From contig OZ038451.1 of NCBI GenBank assembly GCA_964036195.1, positions 27,483,927-27,547,926 on the forward strand: 64,000 nt of DNA, given 5' to 3'. Numbering within the stretch: the first letter of the stretch is position 1; every line of letters begins with the position of its first letter. The notes beneath the pieces are model-generated. The model saw only the letters and a list, made by a program, of their open reading frames with translations. It did no database searches and had not been told where the DNA came from. The position numbers and the translations under genes were made by a program. Below are positions 23,249 to 36,200 of this stretch, piece after piece. This stretch comes from Sphaerolaimus hirsutus. Taxonomy: Eukaryota; Nematoda; Chromadorea; Monhysterida; Sphaerolaimidae.

Positions 23249-23450
23249 TAGTGATTTAAAAGCGTCACAGCACCGGAGCCTGGCGCTGGCACTAAACATA
23301 AAGCTCCATGGCGCTTTTGGCGCTTGGCGCCATTTTGCCCTGGCGCCAAAAAGCGCCATAAATCGTCTCGGCGCTTGGCGCTAGGAACAAAAGCATCTGG
23401 CGCCTGCGCTTGGCGCTAGCGCGAAAACAAAAAGCGCCATGGCGCTATCT
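23249..23450. repeat. GGCGCC-rich MITE relic
   Basis: TAGTGATTTAAAAGCG start as in 11075-11201, then GCGCC words; the right end is lost. Confidence 0.6.
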
Positions 23451-25130
23451 CGACATTTCGCAGCGTCAATTTTCAATTGCAACTTTCTGAATTCCATTTA
23501 TCGTTCAATTCATCATTCATTCGAACGCCATTTTATCGTTCAATTTTATATACATTTTCCGCCAATGTGAAAGGTCTTAGTATGATTAGCTAGTTTGAGA
23601 AGTGCTATATACGAAAATTTGCGTCATGCATTATTGCGTGCACTTGTCAGCACTCGAGCTTATAAGAAGGTGTTCGGAAGTATGAACGATTGCGTGCTTT
23701 TATATACCTAATGTGAAATGATTAATGTCGAATAAATTTTCGTTCACATTTCCTTCTCGTTGTCACATTCATGTATTCCGCTGACGGCACAGTGTGCATC
23801 CGCAGATACTTATGTCTTACGCACCATCGAGATACTTATGCACGCAATTTCAGGAAAAAAGAAAGATAATTTTTTTTGATTGGCAAGATGATAGGCAATT
23901 TTATCATAATTATCTAGAAATGGAAACATAGCTAAATAATTAGTTTCTTATTCTTTTGAATATCTCAGAGATTTTTCAATGCTAATCACATTGACAATTG
24001 AAACCAGATTAAAATGTTAAACTACAAAAACATAATATCAATCTGGACCACCCTGTAACTGCATTTGTTTGGTCCCACATTGCAGTTTCAAATATGAGTG
24101 TTGGTCAATGTGTGTACCTTAACACATGAAGTATTTACATAAGTATAATACATACATAGGTAAAGCTTGATTGAATTGGAATTAGCTGCAGCGTAGCAAA
24201 TATTTATATTGGTACACTTGGTAATTATGTGTAGGTAAGCTTGGAAATTTTAACCCTTTATTACAAACATCCTGGCAAAATTTGAATAGGGAACAAACTG
24301 CATGTTTATGCGTACTCATTATGGTGGTTGTGAAGTGTGTTAATCTAATAATTCCGTTTTTCTGAATGCAAGAAATTGTTGAGAACTTTTGAACATTCCT
24401 CGATTATGCCCCGCGCATGACATTCTTCAGACTGTGAATGTTCACTGATTTTTAGTTTGCGATGTGTCATTAGAGTTCATTTTTTTCATTTTCATTTTCA
24501 TTTCTTCATTAGGGTTTAATTATTAATTCTAGTTTATTTTTCATGTATGGCTTTCAAAAATTCTCCACAACCTGGACCTACCTAGTTCCAGTTTGATAAG
24601 TTAAGTGAAAATTCGTCAACTTGTAAGTGAACTCTTAAGTTGTATTAAGTTAAATTTATAAAAATTTTTAGTCGCTTGAACTAAAAACCTAAAACACCAA
24701 CAACTTTGTCATTTCGCACATTCTTGTTACTTGTCCACTGGGTAAATTGGTCCCTGAATACAAGTGAATTTATTATAAAAGTGTGATTGCGTATTAAAAT
24801 ATAACATTGAGTATAAAACCGCATTTTTAAACCTGCGGCGTTGCAAAATGCAAATTCTCAGCGCAAAATAACCCAATTTTAACATTTCCCACTGCTGTTT
24901 CTCACCGACAAACCGATGTGCACTAAATTATCAAGGGATTTATAGCGACGCAATTCAGCACGGCTTTAGTACATTGCGTATATACTCAAAGTTTCAAAGC
25001 TTGCGACACAAGTGCAACACTCTCAGTTCTGCGGTTATACTTGTAGTTAAAGCTTAAGCTTCATGTGCTTACTATACTTCCTTATTCATGACATGACCTT
25101 ATTCTGCGTGTAGTAAAAATTGTATGTATA
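23451..25130. other. AT-rich, no gene seen
   Basis: 23785-23850 carries ACTTATGTCTTACGCAC words of the ACATAAGTA family. Otherwise nothing recognised. Confidence 0.4.
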
Positions 25131-25359
25131 TACCGTATTTCTACTAATATAAGAGCGCTGTTATGTTCTTTTGTCGGCTATTCTACCTGGCCTTCTATTG
25201 GAGGTGGCGTTCTATTTCTTTTTTTTCCACACATTTTTCATAAACAAACATGTTTTAACAGCAATTTTTGATATCAGAACACCAATTTTGAATTTAACAT
25301 CGATTTTGTTTTACTGCCGTTCAATTGGAGGGTGCCGTTCCATCTGAAGAGATACGGTA
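25131..25359. mobile_element. GCCGTTCTATT-family MITE
   Basis: TACCGTATTTCT...AGAGATACGGTA ends with GGAGGTGGCGTTCTATT words. Confidence 0.7.
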
Positions 25360-27638
25360 TTTATATGCTGGTCGAACGCTATCCAAAAATTTTACCATAC
25401 TCCATACCAAATTTTACCACCAATTTTACCATTTTTACCATAATTTTTTTTACCGGTTTACCATACCATTTTTTTTACCATGAATAAAGTCACTTGAAAA
25501 ATTATTCATCAAATCCACTCATAGTGTGATCAATGTAACTCGACCAGATAAAAAAACCTCTTTTTTGACTTTCTATTCAGATGGAATACGGTAGCTTTCA
25601 TTATAAAGTGTGATACCAATGTGAGCTATAGTTAGATCATAGTAAACACTAGCTATAGTGTGTATAGATTTAGTTATGACCAAATGCCAGCGCCAAACCG
25701 AATTAGCTATGCACAAATGTGGCTATTCTTTTCTTCGCGTGCGACCATAAAGTTTGAGCTTTTGAATGTTTGATGACCACAATGCTGGGGCGTCCCGTTT
25801 TAGGGCGAGTCGACATTGGCGCTACATTTTTTTGTGGTATTTTGCGTGTGCCAAAAAGCGAAAAATGATTTTGTACAGGTATTTTTTTAATCTGACTTTT
25901 GACATTTTGCATGACATTTTACATTTTACATGGCATTTTACACTGTCAGGTAGTGGCATCGGCGTTGACACTTACAGAAACTATTTGTGTTTTATGCTAC
26001 TTGTGTAAAATATTCGGTATATTAAGAAAAACTCAAATGTATTTAATACCTTCAGTGTCAAAAAACAAGCTAACCCTATGCAATTTTTCTCAACTTTTTC
26101 CGCCCGTGCATTGAACCCCCCCCCCACTTCAATCTAGGCGTCCATTGTTCATTGCAAGTCCCGTGGACACCACCCAAAAGAGGGTCCGAAGCCATTGTGT
26201 TGTCCACTGGGTGGCTCATTGATTGGAGTTTTGAATTTGGAGATAAATTTACAAATAATTGCAGGCTCCGCACCCTGTAAAATGTCGTGTGAAATGTATA
26301 AAGCCATTGAAAATGTTAAATACAATCTGAAGTACCATGTAAAATGTCAAATTCCCAGAAAAAAGTTATTACTCGGCATTTTACATTCTACATGACACTT
26401 TGCATGATGTCTTACACTTTACATAACATTTTACATTCTATATGACATTTTACAAATGTGGGACTGGCTTCTGGCTGGCACCAGTATGAAAATCAGGCAT
26501 TATTAAGTGGGTTCTTTCCAATAATAATTTTAACCACTGATATCTGATGCACCCTGTACATGCTTTTGCATGCAGTTCTGGCTAGATGTCTTCAATTCAA
26601 GCATACATTCATGACTCACAAATGTTCTGATTTAGATTTTGTTATGTTCAGTTAATTTGGGCTAAAGTACTATTGACCATACATTTATTTTCAAATATTT
26701 AACTTTCCAACCCTCTGTTGTTGTTGTTGCAGTTGTTTATTTTCTTTCATTCAGCAAGTGCTGTGTATTTATTGCAACTTCATGCCTCCCATGGGATGTG
26801 CATGCTAAGTAACAATGCAAAATAACTTTTTTTGAGTTACACTGGAGCTCCACACTGAAGAGTTTGTATTTTACTGGTTAGTTGCTTTCTCAAACATTTC
26901 CAAATGTTCAAAAGGATGCAATTTGACTTTAAATTTTGCAACTCCCAGCATGAATAAAAAAATGTTTTGTTGGAATTTTATCAACAGAAAAATCTTTCAT
27001 CCTAACAGTAAAAATCCTTGAAATAGAGGTCCACTAAATGAAACAGAATAAATAAATACAAAGGGACTCCCTGTGGCCCATATCACATAAATCTTATCAA
27101 AATCAAAGGTCACTGATGAAGCCAGAAAGTCAATTTGGGCCACTCTACCCAATTGAATCAAATTACCCAGTTGAGTGCATTCAAGCATTACCGATGCAGG
27201 GTGGTTCATTTGAAGTGTAACATTTGTTTGGCTCCATTTAAATGCAGTGTGGCAGAGGTAATAAGTGTGTGACGTACTGTGAAGTGCTGTGAAGTGTGTG
27301 AAGTGACCTATCTGCACGATTTTGACGTCACACTTGATGGAGGTTGATTGTCGATCAAGCAGTTCCCATTTGGGGTCATCACATTACTTTTATAGCAAAA
27401 CAAAGCAAAGATAATCGCGGAATCTAGAGCTCAAATTCATCACTAGTGAATATATTAACACCCGATAACAAAAATTGAGATTAGCTTGAGGTTACTCCGT
27501 AGCAGTTCAGTGAGTTTCATGACATTTATGACACTATTGATTTGCATGAAGTTCATTCCACCAATTAAGACACTTCCACAGTTTTCACTAACTGTTGAAC
27601 TTCTGTGATACATTTTGCTTAGGTGGCTACATCATACA
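25360..27638. other. no gene seen; GTAAAATGTC repeat relics
   Basis: 25885-25945 and 26268-26455 are built of CATTTTACATGACATTTTACA words in both orientations, probably the two arms of one disrupted element. A 106-aa minus-strand ORF (26997-27317) looks random. Confidence 0.4.
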
Positions 27639-28026
27639 CCTATGGGGAAAATATTGTAGTCTCAGTTGTTCCAGGTAACGAAAAACAAGTTTTTACTCGT
27701 ATTTTTTCTGTTAAGTGTCCATTCTGTCATTTTTACATATGGCTCTTTCTGAGACTAATTTATGTCTGATTATGGATGTAATATGATGTCATACCATAAC
27801 CTGTTACCATAATATTTGGATACCATAATTCATGGAATATAGAAATGGGTGGTTTTTATGGTAACTTGTTATGATATGACGTCATATGACAAAACTGCCA
27901 CAATATGACATAAGTCTCGCAATGAGAAGATAGCATCACAAAATGGAAACTTTCTGAGAACAATATCAGTGAAACCTTGTTTTTCTTTACTTGAAACCAG
28001 TGACATTACAACATTTTCCCCATAGG
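27639..28026. mobile_element. MITE with CCTATGGGGAAAAT ends
   Basis: CCTATGGGGAAAATATTGTAG and CATTACAACATTTTCCCCATAGG are inverted ends of about 50 bp with an ATTTGGATACCATAAT interior. Confidence 0.75.
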
Positions 28027-28790
28027 TTCGAGGCCCCTAATATTCTGTTGACGTGTTTAAAAGCAATTCATGGACCCATATTATTTTTAGAATTTTATGG
28101 GCTACCCTGTATATTTACTTCCTCTGCTTAATGTTGGTTCTGTATGAATTTCTGCATTTCTTAAATTAACATTTCAACGAATTTCACAGTGTGCATTCAC
28201 TTGTGAAGTATATCCGATTTTGGGTTGTGTTCAATTTGTGAGATTGGGTTGGCGAATTTCTGTTTGATTGTGTGATCGAATCAAGGTTGTTTCCGAAATG
28301 TAGCGAGTTCAAAATGTGTTTATTTGTTTTCGTGATACTTTGGGGCACTTGAGTGGTACAAGAAACACTTCAGATGTTACCTATTTTTCATCACAAAACT
28401 TTGAGATAACTCATTTACCATGTCACTTTATTCAACAAAATATGGTAAAATTCTCTGCAAAACATGCGATCCGTTCATATATAATAAAATAAGGTTGCAT
28501 CAAGACATAGGTGCTCATTAAGACAGCTTTTGTTGTCTCATACACAAAAAGTGTCTTATTTATATTTATCATGCCAATGTTGACTTTGACTGCAACTGAA
28601 ACAGTACTGTTATAAAATGAAAATCTCCATTAGGAAAGGCAAGGCATTTGATCTGAGCATTCTGTCCCATTTTTCATACCACCCTAGCTGTCACCAGACA
28701 ATCAAAAATGCATGGCATTTTTCCTCAATTCTTACACTTTGCTGTGTCTACTCATCTGATATTTAAGTTCTTGGCATTATATAGTGAAAC
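28027..28790. other. AT-rich, no gene seen
   Basis: No repeat ends or protein-like frame recognised. Confidence 0.35.
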
Positions 28791-28850
28791 TACCGTAAAT
28801 CATAGAATAAGAGTGTATTTATTTGTACTGTATGTACTTTATATACCAAA

Positions 28851-29236
28851 TACCGTATTTACACAAATAGTTCCCGGGGAATTATTTTTCGTCAGATTTT
28901 TTTGAGGGGGAACTGTTCGAGGGGGGAATTATTCACGTGGGATATTTCAAGGGGGAATTGTTTTTCGTCAAAATTTTCGTGCATGTCTTTATCAAATAAT
29001 TTCATTAAACATGTGTTATTAACAGCATCACACTTTTTGTTCAAGTTATATACTCCTAATTGATCTAATGCCGAAAGGGAGGAATTATTCAAGTGGGTGA
29101 TTATTCAAGAGGGGGAATTATTCAAGGGGGTGATTATTCAAGAGGGGGAATTATTCAAGGGGGTGATTATTCAAGAGGGGGAATTATTCAAGTGGGTGAT
29201 AATTCAAGAGGGGGACTTATTCAAGAAAATACGGTA
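28851..29236. mobile_element. TACCGTA MITE with 33-bp tandem array
   Basis: TACCGTATTTACAC and AAAATACGGTA ends. Between about 29090 and 29220 a 33-bp unit (TTATTCAAGAGGGGGAAT + TATTCAAGGGGGTGA) repeats about four times. Confidence 0.8.
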
Positions 29237-30344
29237 TGTAACTGCACTGAGGTAAAACATTCCTTTGCACTGTATTAAAATAGAATCAAGCCGAGAATAG
29301 TTTATTTTTTTAGTCTGTCTGGCTCTATTGAATGTTTTAATTAGGTATGCATGTGACGTGTTGCCCGCCCACATGATTCATAAAGTAATTACAAGGGGAG
29401 TTATGTACATATTTATAAGTAGTGATGTAAAGGCACCGGGGCACCGGTGCCCCGGTGCTGGGCACCGAAGGGCACCAGCACCGGTGCTGGTGCGGTGCCA
29501 TTGCAATCTTCAGGGGTGCCATGCCGGTGCCTGTGCCATTTTTTTCAGAATAGCACCGGTGCCGGTGCGGTGCGGTGCGGTGCCATTTTTTTGCCGGTGC
29601 CAAAGGTGCTAGCACCAGGGCAAAGTAAAAGGCACCACGAAAGGCACCGGGGAAGGCTTCATGTGCTGTGCAATTTTGTCCATAGTATGTGCATTATTTC
29701 AAAAAACAGCGATATATTTACCCAACCGTTTTTGCATATTTTGTAAACCTCCCATCAAATAAATATACCTACTGTGAAATCCATTATACCCAATACGTTA
29801 TCTGATGAGCGAATCTAAAATTTTCTTGAATTTTAAATCATTTTTATATTTTTTATTTATCTTACTTTTTTGTTCAAAATTTGTTGTCAGTTTATGATAG
29901 AGATAGTTCCATTCTCTGTACAACAACGACTCCGATCAGTAGACAATAGTGGCTATGGACATTGTAATGAATTAAATATTTTATCTTTCATTTGTAATCG
30001 TTGTAATTGCTTCATAAAAGCGATTGCCACATCATTCTGATCATTTTAAATGCTCAACCATCAAAATCGGTTGAAAATTCATGGAAATATGCACTTCCAA
30101 AGGTGAGACCACTGAGAAACTGCCCGATATTTACTTCAGAAATTCCAGCCCGGTGCGGTGCCTTTCGGTGCTAGCACCGGCAACCCACCGGTGCCCTTCG
30201 GTGCCGGTGCCATTTTTTCCAAAAGGCACCGGTGCCGGTGCGGTGCGGTGCCATTTTCTGGCCGGTGCCCCAGGGTGCCAGGTGCCCTTTTCATCCGTTG
30301 GCAAAGGTGCCGGTGCGGTGCGGTGCCATTTTTCCCGGTGCCTT

Positions 30345-30770
30345 TAACGGGGATGGTCCGGCCGTAAAGTAAACCCGGCCGTAAAGTAGAGGGTGCTACT
30401 TTAGGCCGGGCATCATTACGGCAGAGTTGTGCAAAGTACTGAAATTTTTTTCAAAGTAAATGTAAACATAAAGTATTTTATTTTTAGTCACACCTGAGTA
30501 CAGAGAAGTAAAAATTCGTTTTTTGAGTGATTTTTTGCTTTTATGCACTCAAAAAATGTTCTCAATCACGTTTTCTGTACTCGCGTACTTTCAAAAAGCA
30601 CGCGAGTAAGTGAGTACCAGTATTTTTTCAGGAGGAAACGTAAACGTATTTACGCAGCACTCGAGTATACGTATTTATCGAGTAAACGTAAATACGTTTG
30701 TACAACTATGCATTATGGCCGGATTTACTTTACGGCCGGGTTTACTTTACGGCCGAGTTCTCGCCGCCTT
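30345..30770. mobile_element. CGGCCGTAAAGTAAA element hosting a nested MITE, copy B (inverted)
   Basis: Reverse-complement counterpart of 17511-17945, including the nested MITE at the same internal position. Confidence 0.8.
30422..30710. mobile_element. nested hAT-type MITE (CATAGTTGTT family)
   Basis: Starts CAGAGTTGTGC, ends GTACAACTATG; flanks CATTACGG and CATTATGG match at 7 of 8. Confidence 0.85.
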
Positions 30771-30873
30771 TAACATCACTATTTATAAGGAATTGTTAGT
30801 CTTAAACTTTACCAATGAAAGAGATTTTCAGTGTGTTTCAGAATGTTTTCTTGAATGATGGACGGTATTATAC

Positions 30874-31362
30874 CATAGTTGTTAAAACGTATTTACATTT
30901 ACTCAAAAAGTACGTATACTTGAGTAGTTAGTAAATACGTTTACGTATACTTTAAACAAAAGTAGCTGTGCTCGCTTTTACGTATACTTTTTGAAAGTAC
31001 TCGAGCACAGAAAACGTATTTCAGATAGGCTTTGTTATGGGTTTGTTTCAAGGCAACGATGGAAAAAGGGAGAAAAAGCGGAAAATAGGAAATTTTTCCC
31101 CAAAAATAGCTTAAAATAGGTAAATAACACATGAACTAGTGAATTTGAAGGTTTTACTGGTCAAAAAAGTATGAAAATTGCGGCAAAAGTCCAAAAAATA
31201 CTCACTTTTACGTTTTCTGTGGGGAAAGTGTTTCACTCATGTTTACTCATGAGTAAAAGTAAAAAAAAACTTTACGTTTTCTGTACTCACAGGGTGAGTA
31301 AAAAATAAATACTTTACGTTTACGTATACTATGAAAAAAGTTCGATACTTTTAACAACTCTG
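30874..31362. mobile_element. hAT-type MITE, CATAGTTGTTAAAAC family, full copy
   Basis: CATAGTTGTTAAAAC and TTTTAACAACTCTG ends with exact 8-bp duplication TATTATAC (30866-30873 and 31363-31370). Confidence 0.92.
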
Positions 31363-31701
31363 TATTATACTCCACGGATAGCACAGTTTTCATCCGCACA
31401 TACTGTATTTCTTCCATAGCTGTTAAAACGTATTTACGTTTGTTTGAAAAATACTGAAAAATTTAGCTTGAAATATACTTGAAAAATGCATCCAGTTATG
31501 GAAAACAGTCGTCATTGCCAAATAAAGTAACATGGTTTCTTCCAAGTAAGCCAGCATCGTAGTTTTCCTACACATCTATAAAATCGTACCACATTTTAAC
31601 TACTGATGGAAAGGTTTATCTGCCACATGTCCCTGTCTCCGATCGCGGTATTGGTGTTTCAAACATGAAAGTTTTCCAGGAAATACCATTAATTATTTTT
31701 A

Positions 31702-32144
31702 TACGGTATTTCTTCAAATATAAGAGCGCTGTTCTATTTTTTCGTCAACATTTTTACCTGCCGTTCTATTAGAGGTGCCGTTCTATTGGAGGCTGCCGTT
31801 ATATTCTTTTCACGTTTTTTTTCTCCACAAATTTCTCATTTCAACATAGCCAGAACAACAACATTTTTAATGAAACTTGGGCAAAATTTTAATATCAAAG
31901 CATCAATTTGAGATTTAACAGCTATTTGAATGCTTTGAATGTTCTCTTCTCACCATCCATTTTTGAAGTATTGTGTTTTGGCACACTACCAACATAGTTT
32001 CTACCAGCCGTTATATTGGAGGTGCCATTGAATTGGAGGCTGTCGTTCTATTGTTTTCGTGCAAAAACGCATAGTTTAGTGCAAAAACGTGCCTTACCTG
32101 CCGTTCTATTGGAGGTATGCCGTTCTATTAGAAGAAATACGGTA
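31702..32144. mobile_element. GCCGTTCTATT-family MITE, full copy
   Basis: TACGGTATTTCTTC at left, GAAGAAATACGGTA at right. GCCGTTCTATTGGAGGTGCC words occur in several copies near both ends. Confidence 0.8.
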
Positions 32145-33087
32145 CTCCCTGAGATATAATTCTCTCAACAAATAAAATAAAATTTAATCTGTCTGAAAAA
32201 TGCAGAGAAAGTATAAATAAATATTAATGAGAGATTTTTTTATATTTTTGTCATTAAATAGGTAGATACAATCAAATCTTCCCAGAAAAACATGGTGAAA
32301 ATATAAATAAATATAATTGTTTTATTTTCTCACATTAAACATAAATTTCCCAAGATTTTTGGAACACTACACGAGATGAAGTCAGTCAAAAGTACAACTT
32401 CATTCAGATGTGATGCAGCGGCACTTGCTGCCCGCATTTCACAAGAAAAGTGATCCATCAAGAAATTTCATGCTTGAGATATTCAGATTAAGATGCATCC
32501 CATTTGAATTCCCTGCGCCTGGTGGTGGAAAATTCTGATTTTATTTACTTGTTTATTTCTGCTTTGTGTTGTCGTTTTGGTTTGAGTGTGGCACATTATA
32601 GTTTACATAATAATGCTCTTTTTGGACTTGGTACAGAAAATAAATAAAAATGGAAATGCGGATATAGAAAACTTTTCTGCATTAGAATTTTTTGAGCAAA
32701 ATGTATTTTAATCATATTTCATTAGATTACTTTTAGCTAGTTTTTCTGATACATTTCAGTGCCCTCCCCGCTTGAAATTTGCCATCATCTACAAGATTCC
32801 GAGAAGATTTATAACTCACAAAAATTATGTGACTGCTATGAATATCTACAAACTATTTTTAAAAAACAAGGAAAATGGCATAATCAACAGAGGCATTTCA
32901 CAACTTCATTTCAGTACAGTTTCACGCACATGACTTACATTCAACAGATTACTGTAGAAAACTGTTTAGCATTTGCTAACAGAAGCCATCCATCCATCTA
33001 TTCCTATTTTGTAATCTAAGATGCAGAATTGAGCCCATCAATATTCAGATTGGATGGGGCCACTTTTGGCTATTTCATAAATGGAAA
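32145..33087. other. AT-rich, no gene seen
   Basis: 32155-32368 is a relic of the AT-rich MITE family. An 86-residue ORF at 32759 follows an acceptor-like ttcag but its real frame stops early and has no donor. Confidence 0.4.
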
Positions 33088-33250
33088 TAGTGATGTAGTG
33101 ACGCCATTTGAAACTTTTTTTCTGCCTCCACAGCTTTTAAAATGACACCAAAAGCATTGGCACCATTGAAGAGTAATTCACGGTGCCTGCTGCCCTTTTT
33201 GAAGTGTGCCATGGCGCCAGCGCCATTTTCATGGCGCTTTCCCACCACTA
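33088..33250. mobile_element. GGCGCC MITE relic
   Basis: TAGTGATGTAGTGACGCC and GGCGCTTTCCCACCACTA ends, degenerate; no clear target duplication. Confidence 0.6.
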
Positions 33251-36200
33251 TAAAGTCAACTGGACCGCACACCTCACAATGAAATCAACTATTTCCCAAC
33301 TGAACAAAAACCAACATTTTTGTAATTTTTTCTCTCATGACTTTGCTACATTGCTTTAACTAAATTGATTCATAATTGACTTTCAAAAGTGAAATTCATT
33401 CCCAATTTTTGATGTGGCTTAATTCATAAAGATATGGTAGCATTCTTTGTACAGTATTCAGCCAAGCAGATTACATACATATACTTTGTGGAGCTTATGC
33501 TATCTGAATTGATCAATTACCAAAATCAACATTTATGACACTTTTTTGACTATAGAGATGAGGAATGGCATGGGATTTTATATGTTTGATATTTTGTTGC
33601 AGATTGCATAACTGCTGTTTGCTTATGTTATATGTTGGGATCTATTATTGTTATTTTTATATGATTTTATAGTATTAAGCCACCAAAAGTGAGGTAAATA
33701 TGCATTTTATTATATTGCTGCATGTTTTGATGTTTTTCTGTTTTTTTTCTGCTCCTGATAATTTAGGGTGAATTCTGCAGTCTGCTGATGAGAAATATTT
33801 AATGTACCCACATAATTACACCTTTGTTGTTGCGGTGATGTGGCAAGTAACCTTGTAGGGTGGAAATGTTGTCACCTAAGAGTTGACTCCCTGAATAAGT
33901 TATGCACAGGATTACTTACAAGTTGATGCACCACTCATCATGGCAACATTGTGTTAAATCTCCACCTTCTATCTAAATAAATATAACATACAATTGACTT
34001 GATCTCACTCACTGTACTCAGGACACTTTTTCTCATGTCATACACTTGCATTTATTTGTCTGAACACTCAGACAAACACCCCTTGGATACTAATGCATGG
34101 TTGCTTTATGTTGCCATCAATTATGTTCAGCTTCAAATTGCTATAAACAAACAATGGGTATTATTCAGTTTGCCCAGTCAGGTGTAAGTTGGTGGTGCTA
34201 ACTATAGTTTTTTTTTGCTTTGGGGCAGGCGCTGTGTACTAAGCAAGAGCCTAATTCATGATTTAAAATTACAAGTACCATTTTTCCTTGAAATACCCCC
34301 AGGGGGTTTATTATTTTCCTAGCAGATTCTGAGTGGGTAATTTAAGGGGACCTGTTCCAGGAAATACAGCATAAAAAGTTATGTACATCCTCAAAACATG
34401 TATGTGCAGACATAAATACTATTTACATTTTCATTTCATCAGATAAATGCTTTGTACAGCATATATAAATATGTAGCAAATGACAAACATAAGCAATAAA
34501 TATGAAGTGCTTTGCAAACAGTGGATGCAGATAGCATCACATCTTAATGCATATAATTCATTCAGTGAATTAACTCTGCATAAAGTACTGAGTTACATTG
34601 ATTTTAGTTACAGATTTTATCCTCAAATACTAGCAAAATAGATCGAAGAAGTACATGCAAAAACCCTTTCTCATGTACTACAACTTGTGTCACCTTCTTA
34701 CTACAGATAATTGGCTATTTCCACATTGCATGTAGTAGAGTGAAATTGAGATACCTAAATGTACTATCTCCACTCTAACTGTACTACTACAAATACTACT
34801 ATAAATTAACTTACCTAGCTTGATAATTTACTGAATGTAACTTTCTATACTTGTATGCAGACCCTTTTAAATTAGTCACTATTATGCAAAATAATTGTCC
34901 TTTGTGTAAGCCATATTTATATTTTGATTATTTTTATCCAAAGAATATGATGCATTAATTTGATCTATCAAAATTGTGGAAAATTGTGTGTGCGCTGTGT
35001 ATTCTAAATGTGAAACTGTTTATTAGATAGGTATGAATTATATCTGAATTAAATTTAGCATGTCATGAAGTAGACATATCAAAGTGAAGAAATTTGACAC
35101 TGATAAGTTTTGACTTTTTCAGACGTGAATAGAGTCCCTAGACCCAGAATCTAACTGTCATTAACAGTTTCACTGCTCAAGGCTGAAAATGAAGTGCCAT
35201 GCACTTTTGCTGCTATATTATTCTGTGACACTGTAAATCCATGGATATTTTCTCTGTGAATGTGAGCATCTTCACATAGTATTTACCTGTTTTAGTCACC
35301 CTTTAGGTAAAAATCCTTATTTCAGTCTAGTATAGTTACTTAGTTGAAAAGTGTAATCATTGAAAGAAGTATATAAAGTGTATATTTTCACTGAAATAAT
35401 GGCATGTAATTTTCACTTCACTTACAACCCCCAATTACTTCCTGTGATGCTGTAGCTTTCCTGCAAACCAGAGGGACTTAATAAATAGTTGTGTTTTCTG
35501 AAAACACAGTAGTGTCTTTTGTTAACAATTCATTGCCTTTGATTGCTTTTCCTATTTTCTATTTGCTTTCAAGTGGGAAATGCTTGACCACTTAAAACCC
35601 GAGAAATGAAACACTTGACCAATTATCTGCCTTGTTAACTAAAAGGAAGCAATTAGATGTGTGGACTGTGGAGTTTTGACTTAAAGTCCATACATTCACT
35701 TTTTAACTTTATTTTTCATATATTCAATTTGTATTCATAACAAATATACCCAAAATGTTTTAGTTATCTGGCAAAATGTGCATAAATCATTCAAAATAAT
35801 CAACAGCTGCTTCAGCATTTTTTTTGTCACCTTTAGTTTTGATTTGAACATCACAATATAACCTGAAATCTGGCATTAGTCTACCAAAGGCCATAGGGCT
35901 ACCAAAATTTGAAAATGCCAAAAAATCCTTATCTCATGCACCTCAAAGTTCTCAACCAGTGAAAAATGGTACTGGGTGCCATCGCGGAAATGGTTAGAAT
36001 TAGTTTTCCATGCCAACACCACATAATCCACATAATCAACTTTCCCATTTCATTTTTTTATTAACGCACGTCATGGAAATGCACTTCCCTTTGACTGGTG
36101 CGCAGTGTGCAGATTCAGCACTGCACAGACAGTGTACAGAGTTGTTTGAAGAACAGTACTTTTTTAAAGTATGTGTAAATTTGAGGTACTTTGAATTTAC

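Larger units (their letters stand above)
29420..30781. mobile_element. 1.36-kb hAT-type element with GGCACCGGTGCC arrays and two nested elements
   Basis: Ends TAGTGATGTAAAGG and CCTTTAACATCACTA with exact 8-bp duplication TTTATAAG (29412-29419 and 30782-30789). Arrays of GGCACC/GGTGCC lie at 29430-29655 and 30145-30345. The CGGCCGTAAAG unit (30345-30770), itself hosting 30422-30710, is inside its right part. No transposase. Confidence 0.88.

Noticed and set aside
32759-33019. 86-residue ORF after an acceptor-like ttcag
   Set aside because: It starts at a non-ATG codon, no donor or family signature is present, and alternative frames stop early.
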